A stretch of DNA of 60,000 nt from Lineus longissimus (lineage: Eukaryota; Nemertea; Pilidiophora; Heteronemertea; Lineidae): contig NC_088318.1 of NCBI RefSeq assembly GCF_910592395.1, positions 4,736,756-4,796,755 on the forward strand, written 5' to 3'. The notes beneath the pieces are model-generated. The model did no database searches. It was not told the origin of the DNA and was given only the letters and a program-made list of their open reading frames with translations. Below, piece by piece: positions 26,540 to 60,000 of this stretch; position 1 is the stretch's first letter; every line of letters starts with the position of its first letter. The position numbers and the translations under genes are program-made.

Positions 26540-26879
26540 TTTATTCTGGTAAACACATTTCTCGATCTAAAAATGCAAAAAAAATTTTTTTGCTCAATTG
26601 TTTTGAGGATCCGCATCCGTGTGTATCCTAAACTTCTTTGAAGGCACATAAAATGTACCCCAAGTACCATTCCCTCTACCCAAAGTACCACCATACCCTC
26701 TGGTAGAGACCCTCCAAGTACTGTTCATTACAGACCAAGTGTAGATCAAGCAACTAAACATAACAGTGACAAAGCACACTAGAGCATAACACGATAGAAA
26801 TTCTAGTTCTCAGATTTGACCAAGTTAAACACAGCCTCATGACAGAACTCTACCATAGGTATTATCAAAAACACATTAA

Positions 26880-27832
26880 ATGAAGCAATGTGCTTTTAGT
26901 TTTATTTAGATAACAAAAATATCAATTTAGAACAGATATTTGAAATGCTCCACAAAAAGTTATTGTACAAGAACAACTGACTGGAAGATTGGTCTTCGTC
27001 ACAGACACAGAGGCAGTAATGCGGCCTGCAATCGAACCATTTTTGTAAATGCAACCTGCAATCTTTATCGCATGTGACAAAAAACTCTCATTTGCAATGG
27101 TCATCTCAAGTACAGCGCAACGAGGATCAGTGATTGCGGCAACCTCCGAACAGCATCAATCCTGGCAATTACCTATTTTTACCCGCAGAGGAGTGATTCT
27201 TTTCTCGCTCATAGCACAGATAATTGTCGCAGGAAGCAGTGACAAAAATTGCTCATTTGCGAGGCGCTATATTCAGAACTAGATTTAACAGATCTGGAGG
27301 CTCAAAGCTGAATACAACTTCATTAATAAAAGAATAGCTTTCAGATCAAATTCAAGAAGAGATTTTCAACCACCGGTAGAAACATTTTAAGTAATCTAAC
27401 CTTACAAGCCCAAATTCTGTCACCAACACACCAAGATACTAATAATATAGCAGCAGCACATGTTAAAACTTCATACTACCAATTTCACACTAGGCCTACC
27501 AAATAATTGAAACAGGAAGGTTGTTGCAAACATTCCTTGTACCTTGCGATACATTCCGAGAAAGCAAAACTCCCATAAGAAATAATTTGTGTGCAACTTG
27601 ATTCCAATGCAATACCTCACACAAGTGAGTGAGGAAATACACGTCATTTGCATTCGTATACGAGATATAGCACTGGCAAAGTTGCGATGACGGTCGAGAG
27701 CAGTCTTGAAACCGACAAGTTTAAGTACAGATTTCTCCAAGTTTTCATCAAACCTAAGTACTTTATATGAGAACCCTGTTTCTAGTTGGTGCTTGTATCA
27801 ACAAGGCAGGAATGGCTGAAGTCGTCAAAGTT
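26880..27832 (-). other. Inferred GMDS 3' UTR
   Basis: This is the interval between the stop codon and the candidate poly(A) signal. It contains no recognised gene. The part at 27050-27280 resembles the GATTTAAATCGC-type repeat seen at 11121-11294 and 33480-33650 (Cys-rich ATCGC, CCGCAGATGAGTGAT words), so an old repeat probably contributes to the UTR. Confidence 0.4.
26901..26906 (-). terminator. Probable GMDS poly(A) signal AATAAA
   Basis: This is the first AATAAA on the minus strand after the GMDS stop, about 930 bases downstream. A TGTGTTTTTG (GU-rich) stretch follows within 40 bases, as expected for a cleavage site near 26880. It is inferred from position and sequence; no transcript evidence is available. 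Confidence 0.5.
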
Positions 27833-54232
<26,400 letters not shown>

Positions 54233-54487
54233 CTGCAAGGGAAACAGTCTGTGAGACACGTCAAATCTAGGTTTATACACAGTACACTGTATGGTTGGTT
54301 GCTCTCCATGACAAATATAACAACATACCAAGTTTGCTTTGCAGAAGAACTTTTCATTGATTAGGAGTATATACTAGTACTACATGCATTTTGGAAGCAT
54401 TCCGAACCAAAATGCAAAATTCAGTCACATAAATTTCAAGGAGCACATGATAAAAATCTGTATGCAACCATGATGACCACAACAACA

Positions 54488-55120
54488 ATGAAATGGCCAG
54501 GGCCATTGTGCTCACCTCATGTGGAGGAAAGATGGATAAAGAGCATGGTATTGTGTCATGTAGTGTTAGGTTTGATGTAGGTCCAAGCAATTACAATTTC
54601 CCCAAAATGGCCAATTTACAGTACATTCGACCTCTGTGACCTTGAAAAGTAGGTCAAATCAAAGAAGACCTGGGTGACACATTGAATGGTTGTTAGAATT
54701 AGATGTACCTATGATATAAAATTGGTGCCAATCGGGCAAGTCATTACTAGGAATAATGGCATTTTGAAGAATTTAGGATTTGGCCCCCTCCCTGGAGAGG
54801 CCAAACGCCAAACGGCAAATCAGATCGCACCAAACTTCAGTACCTGAGATCACCTGACCAAGGGGTACATGTGTACTTAATTTGTGATCAATAGTCATTG
54901 CAGTTAAGAAACGTGCCATAGTTACGGCCTGACGGCGAATTTACGCCATTTGACCTCTGTGACTTTGACAAGAAGGTCAAATCAAAAACCTGTGTGACAT
55001 ATACTGTACTGTACTTACGAAACGTGCCCTGCTAACGGACGACGGACGACGACGACGACGACGGACGACGGACGCCACGGTATGGGATAAGCTCACCTCT
55101 GCTAAGAGGTGAGCTAAAAA
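54488..55120. repeat. Family-A element, copy A2 (internally deleted)
   Basis: It has the same ends as A1: palindrome at 54493-54506, (GAC)n near 55035-55065 and the 3' hairpin ending in GAGCTAAAAA at 55120. About 500 bp of the middle is missing; the joint is near 55010 where the ATACTGTA word runs into TTACGAAACGTGCC. It lies in the GMDS intron upstream of exon a. Confidence 0.75.
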
Positions 55121-56105
55121 GCAGGGGGTTCACAAACCTTGGTCCACCAGCATAAACCATGCTAGCCCAAGACTTGATAATACACCATGATGCCACGCTT
55201 TAAAGTTTGTTTGATGTAACCAACATACTCATAGAAAACACCCCGCATCTAAAAATGTCAAGATAAGGGAGGAAGAAAAACTGTTCTAAAGAAGACATCT
55301 TCCAGTTATATTTGCGTTTTTTCTTCATTCTTCATTTTTAGGGGTCGTTTAAGATTTCGGAAAAATTTCTATTCTGTTGGTGATAAAATATAATATTTGC
55401 CTGCCCCTCAAATATTTGGGAGATGTTCCATCAAACAAACAATATCTTCGGACTTGAGGATGGGCTAACTTGAAAAGGTTGGTTGCATGGAGTTATCCTT
55501 ACCCAAATCATAAAAGGTAGTCATAAGTCTAAACCAAAACCACCAGCGTCAGAGTGTTGGAATAAGTTTTACTCTACAACTTACAAGAGATTGGAGAGAT
55601 ATTGGACATAGGCATGCATGAGTTGCGGAAGTGTCAACAGGGATCAAAGTTCACTTTCTTTACCATGTCGCATTGTTCGACCTTTTGCCATAATCGAAGT
55701 CGCATTTTGCAAACCCAAGTCGCAAATATTTTCCCGCCTTTTCGGTATTTTCGCGCCTTTTTTCACTACGGAAAAGCCGACCGATCATCATCAAACTCAT
55801 CATGCACGGCCTATCTTGCGCTCCTCGCGAGATTGGAATACTCACTTGAGTTGAAAAGTGCCAATAGAAGAGTGCAACGGGTATCAAAACCACGACACGC
55901 TACGGCCGCGAACGCTCACCATGGCCTATAGCCATTTGAACTGGTCTATACGCAGACGACCTGTGCCCTAGATACCTCATCGACAATTAGACCTCGTTTC
56001 CCGTATGTTACAATCCAGTCGAGTGGTAGCGCCGATGCTCTATTGATCGAGATCGTGGGAACAAGGTTTAAGCGGCGGTAATATCCAGACCAATGAAATG
56101 ACCAG

Positions 56106-57144
56106 ATGAAATGGCCAGGGCCATTGTGCTCACCTCATGTGGAGGAAAGATGGATAAAGAGCATGGTCTTGTGTCATGTAGTGTTAGGTTTGATGTAGGT
56201 CCAAGCAATTACAATTTCCCCAAAATGGCCAATTTACAGTACATTCGACCTCTGTGACCTTGAAAAGTAGGTCAAATCAAAGAAGACCCGGGTGACACAT
56301 TGAATGGTTGTTAGAATTAGATGTACCTATGATATAAAATTGGTGCCAATCGGGCAAGTCATTACTAGGAATAATGGCATTTTGAAGAATTTAGGATTTG
56401 GCCCCCTCCCTTGAGGCCAAACGGCAAATCAGATCGCACCAAACTTCGGTACCTGAGATCACCTGACCAAGGGGTACATGTGTACTTAATTTGTGATCAA
56501 TAGTCATTGCAGTTAAGAAACATGCCATAGTTACGGCCTGACGGCGAATTTACGCCATTTGACCTCTGTGACCTTGACAAGAAGGTCAAATTAAAAACCT
56601 GTGTGACATATACTGTATGGTGGTTAGATGTACCCATGATATCAAATTGGTGGCAATCGGGCAAGAAGTTAAGGAATAATCACATTTTTAAGGTTTTTGG
56701 ATTTTGCCCCCTGGTGGTCAAGTGGTGAATCATATTGGACCAAACTTTGGTCCCTGAGATCACCTGACTAAGGGGTAAATGTGTACCAAATTTGGTATCA
56801 ATAGTCATTGCAGTTTAGAAACGTGCCATCGTTACATCCTAACGGCTAATTTACACCATTTGACCTCTGTGACCTTGAAAAGGAGGTCAAATCAAAAACC
56901 CGGAGGATATATGATGCACCTTTGCTAGAAGTACCTACCACATTTTTTTCAAAATTTCCCGACTACTATTAAGGGAGATATTGCATATTTTCACTTTTAA
57001 CGTTTGGCCCCCTGGTGGCCAAACCATGAAACGAATCGGACCGAAACTTGGTCTCCCAGGTGTCATTACATAAGGGTACATGTGTACCAAGTTTCAACTC
57101 AATAGCTCTAACAGTTACGAAACGTGCCCTGCTAACGGACGACG

Positions 57145-57239
<95 letters not shown>

Positions 57240-57288
57240 ACGCCACGGTATGGGATAAGCTCACCTCTGCTAAGAGGTGAGCTAAAAA
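56106..57288. repeat. Family-A element, copy A3
   Basis: It is nearly identical to A1 along its length, with only scattered differences seen by eye, so both are young. The palindrome is at 56111-56124. The (GAC)n tract at 57139-57239 is much longer than in A1 or A2. The 3' hairpin is followed by AAAAA ending at 57288. It sits between a perfect 17-bp inverted pair at 55638-55654 and 57487-57503. Confidence 0.75.
57139..57239. repeat. (GAC)n microsatellite, about 33 units
   Basis: This is a nearly pure GAC tract inside family-A copy A3. The same site holds about 9 units in A1 (near 50697-50725) and about 5 in A2. It gives artefactual poly-Arg, poly-Thr and poly-Val frames and is not coding. 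Confidence 0.95.
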
Positions 57289-58031
57289 GGTATTGGCGCA
57301 TAAATTATCATTCATCAGCACAATCTCTCACTTCGCCGCTAGGTTTCTCCACTTGAGCTATATTTAACCATGTACCAAGAGAGCTACGATAGGATAGGAT
57401 ATAGAGCTTTCGTTTTAATTCGCACGGTGCGAGTAAAACTCAAGTCGCATGTCAATTTTTCGGGTCGCATATGCGACTGTTTGGTCGTGAACTTTGATCC
57501 CTGGTCAAGTAGTCATATTGTGGTTGTACTTGTACAGCGTGGTGCTGTAATAGTGAGCCAGTAGGCCTTTTACCTTGATAAATGTTGTTTTTTTTTAGTC
57601 AGCATTAATTAGCATGTTTTGATGCTGGATTAGCCACTCAAAAACATGTTCAAGTTTGGCATTGTTTGTATTCGGTCTTAATTGAGTAATTTACAGTAGA
57701 ACGGAAAATATTCGCCACATAAAATTTTCGCGAATGCCTCACGATAGACATATTCCCGGCAGAATGTTTTCGCGACTGAAGAATTCTTTTTCAAAGAAAA
57801 TTTAAACTGTCTATTTTGATTCCAAACTCTTAGTGTATGATGACTGTAGTGTACATGTCACCTATATAACCTACTGAATTTCACTGTTAACAGTGTCGAG
57901 TAAAAGCCTATAACACACAATATGAGCAATAATTGACCCTCTTGCGCCCAGGTTTTTTTCAAAAATTCTCCCCATGACTCGGGATTTTCGGAAACAATCC
58001 CAAATATTAGGGGGAGCAAACACCAATGAAA

Positions 58032-59161
58032 CTAGACTGAGAAATTTGCTTACCAGCAAATTTGATGGGCCCCCGGATTGTGGAGGAAGCAGTGATGCCT
58101 GATGATGGTATCCATGCGTAGAGGGGGAAGGGGGGTTATGTCAAGAGCGGAGAAATTACTATGTTCGGAAATAGATCATCCCACAATCGAAAGTATATAA
58201 TTTTTACGAAGGTTTCTCACCCAGGCAAAAAAGATTCCTTCACTTTTTTTCATTTTTATAATTACTTCGCCGGATGGTCGGTGTTCTAGCCAACATCCTC
58301 CGGTATTAGCCTACGGCTGGCAGACAGCATGATTTATTGATCAAAACTCACCCCGTACCCAATGCAGCCAGCAGCCAGAGCCTAGAGGTCCGACGTCAAT
58401 CGGCATTGGTCGGCATGTACTAGGCCTATACTATAGAAATGCACTGACGTTAGAAACCCAAAAACACGACTCGTTACAAGCGTCAGGCGACCAAACACAT
58501 TGATATGAGGACTACTAGGACTACAGGGAGTCTCATACACCCTAGTGAGTCGATCGGGAACCAATCTATCAATGGTCTGCCCGTGGCTTCAAATGCGCAT
58601 GCGTGAACCGAGTAAGCCGAGTTAGTATAAGCCGAGTTAACTGTTTTATATGAGAATGCCAACACTCGATTGAACTCGGGATTAAGTGATGTCATCGAAC
58701 TCGTGTTACGTGACGTCACCAGAATCGCTTAGGCTGACGTTACATAGGCCTCATTCGTTCACTTCCCACATGTCACGTTCCAGCTTTACTTAACGTTCCT
58801 CGGTGAATGCACGGTCTGTGGCATGCATTCAGTGAGGAACGAACACATTAAGGGGAACGTGACATGTGGGAAGTGAACGAATGAGGCCTATGTAACGTCA
58901 GCCTTAGGAGATTTTTAAACAAATCAGAAAATCGGAGCATAAAAACGCTTCAAAGTCATTGAAATGATCCGAATTTTGAAAAGTCTTTTGCGACGTACAC
59001 TAGATGGGATTGTGTTTGGTGGTATAGGGGTGATCGATTTTTGGTTTATTTAGCTGTTTTGGAGAACACTCCCAATAATGTTCGTAAACTGTGAACAGAA
59101 AGAAAGAAATTAGAAAATGAGTGATCTCAATATGGTCACCAGACTGTGAGTCTGGTGCCCA
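58032..59161. mobile_element. Hairpin-ended element, copy H2
   Basis: It shares both ends with 46080-47430. The left end has a perfect 9-bp hairpin (AAATTTGCT, loop TACC, AGCAAATTT) followed by GATGGGCCCCC. The right end has a perfect 9-bp hairpin (CACCAGACT, loop GTG, AGTCTGGTG) followed by GCCCA. The right flank is TAA and the left AAA, so a TAA duplication is possible but imperfect. The 51-bp inverted repeat at 58731-58904 lies within it. Confidence 0.6.
58731..58904. repeat. 174-bp hairpin with perfect 51-bp arms
   Basis: The left arm 58731-58781 (AGGCTGACGTTACATAGGCC ...) and the right arm 58854-58904 are exact reverse complements. A second pair inside (GTTCCTCGGTGAATGCA and TGCATTCAGTGAGGAAC) pairs at 15 of 17, leaving a small loop. 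It lies inside copy H2. Confidence 0.9.
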
Positions 59162-59347
59162 TAACTATTCACTGGCAGTGCTGGAGAAAGGAATTCAAGA
59201 TTTAATGAAGACCTGGAAGATGCAAACATCCGGGTACTTTTCCATGATGAACATGCCAATGAGACTGATGACAAAATGGTTGATCGAGCTGCATTGAGGG
59301 AAACCATACGGGAGCAGCATTGGAGAACCTTGCTCGTCCAAGCATAG

Positions 59348-59492
59348 TTTTAGTCTTTCATGACTAATTTTAGTCTTTCATGACTAATTTTTAGTCTTTC
59401 AATGACTAATTTTTAGTCTTTCATGACTAATTTTTAGTCTTTCATGACTAATTTTTAGTCTTTCATGACTAATTTTAGTCTTTCATGACTAA
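59348..59492. repeat. ~20-22-bp tandem repeat with internal dyad, 7 units
   Basis: TTTTAGTCTTTCATGACTAA is repeated seven times with extra T bases. Each unit has TTAGTC and GACTAA as inverted arms around TTTCAT. Confidence 0.9.
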
Positions 59493-59571
59493 ATTAAGGT
59501 ACACTGTACCCTCTCTTATACAGTAGAATACAAACATTTTGCGTGCAGGTTATTTTCGCAAGTAAATCACA

Positions 59572-60000
59572 ACAAGAGGCCCAAGGGCCTGGCGCTCAGC
59601 TGAAATGGCCAGGTGAAGGCAAGGGTCAAGTGTGTGTCGGTACCGTTATTATGAGGCAACGAAGAAGATAAAGAGTTGGTTAACAAAATGAACTTTATTG
59701 GTGCGGCAGATATTTGATGCCTTTCGGCAGATATTGAAGCGCCTTGCGGCAGATATTTGTTGCCTTGCGGCAGATATTTGATAACGCTCTCCAGGAATGG
59801 AAAGCAGTAAAACGAGTAAGCACACCTTACTCTGAATGTGGGAACAGCAAGTGCTTTCCTGGACTTGAAATGTGCCAACGACTCCTCTTGCAATAACCAA
59901 CAACAGTTAATCTGTAAAAAAAGAGAAGAGAAATTAACACTGACTGAATAAAAAAGGGTGACATAGACGGGGAAATGTACACCACCGGATACAGTCTGTG
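59572..60000. repeat. Family-B element, copy B2, cut by window end
   Basis: It opens with the same ACAAGAGGCCCAAGGGCCTG and GCGCTCAGCTGA as B1 (palindrome at 59577-59590). The body then diverges (AAATGGCCAGGTGAAGG). Its 3' end is beyond 60000. A four-unit tandem repeat at 59702-59785 lies inside. Confidence 0.65.
59702..59785. repeat. ~22-bp tandem repeat, 4 units
   Basis: The unit is close to TGCGGCAGATATTTGATGCCT, repeated four times with substitutions and one-base length changes. Confidence 0.75.

Larger units (their letters stand above)
55638..57503. other. Inverted 17-bp pair enclosing family-A copy A3
   Basis: CAGGGATCAAAGTTCAC at 55638-55654 is exactly inverted at 57487-57503. A GTCGCAT-rich sequence sits just inside each. 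It may be the terminal repeats of an element that A3 later entered. Confidence 0.45.

Noticed and set aside
56969-57356. Frames of 66-110 codons with poly-Arg, poly-Thr or poly-Val
   Set aside because: They are translations of the (GAC)n tract and family-A repeat sequence, open on both strands at once.
54233-60000. Search for the N-terminal GMDS exons (GITGQDGSYL, RRSSSFNTGRIEHL)
   Set aside because: No matching minus-strand sequence was found, so these exons are taken to lie outside the window.

Overview
The window looks like nuclear DNA from an animal, most likely a marine invertebrate. A lophotrochozoan (mollusc, brachiopod or annelid) or a non-vertebrate deuterostome would fit, but the sequence alone cannot decide. 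The reasons are a split gene with GT-AG introns, no long bacterial-type ORFs or operons, an AT-leaning composition with many TACATGTA palindromes, and a very dense load of small DNA transposons, foldbacks and minisatellites. No tRNA, rRNA, CRISPR or viral gene was recognised.

Only one gene is well supported: GDP-mannose 4,6-dehydratase (GMDS) on the minus strand. Eight coding exons run from 54232 down to a stop at 27833. All exons join in phase and give 293 residues, from the MKLHYGD motif to the C-terminus. The first ~79 residues, with the Rossmann Gly motif, are not in the window and must lie beyond 60000. A likely poly(A) signal is at 26901-26906. The enzyme makes GDP-4-keto-6-deoxymannose, the first step of de novo GDP-fucose synthesis.

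Region 1-26,900 is intergenic or unrecognised. It holds foldback elements (890-1015, 10688-10817, 20026-20160, 22516-23009), a 1.44-kb inverted-repeat element with a broken ORF (5371-6811), a mariner-like element (21507-22333), TA-flanked and TTAA-flanked MITEs, and a 1.7-kb hairpin-terminated repeat (family B, 24540-26230).

Region 28-39.7 kb is one large GMDS intron. It contains segmental duplications, perfect hairpins, a decayed MYND-like zinc finger and several MITEs. Region 39.8-49.5 kb is the next intron. It has two TTAA MITEs, a repeated ORF-like segment and a three-layer nest at 45283-49244: a piggyBac-like element containing a ~300-bp tandem array that is itself interrupted by a hairpin-ended element. 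The GMDS exons then cluster at 49.5-54.2 kb, and the upstream intron fills the rest with more copies of the same repeats.

The most interesting observations are these. A 592-bp transposon sits inside a GMDS splice donor; its 3-bp target duplication and first TIR base rebuild a working GTAAG. Two families of hairpin-terminated elements keep the same end architecture with different, covarying stem sequences. The ~300-bp units of these elements carry regularly repeated nuclear-receptor-type half-sites (DR3 plus an everted repeat with an 8-base spacer).
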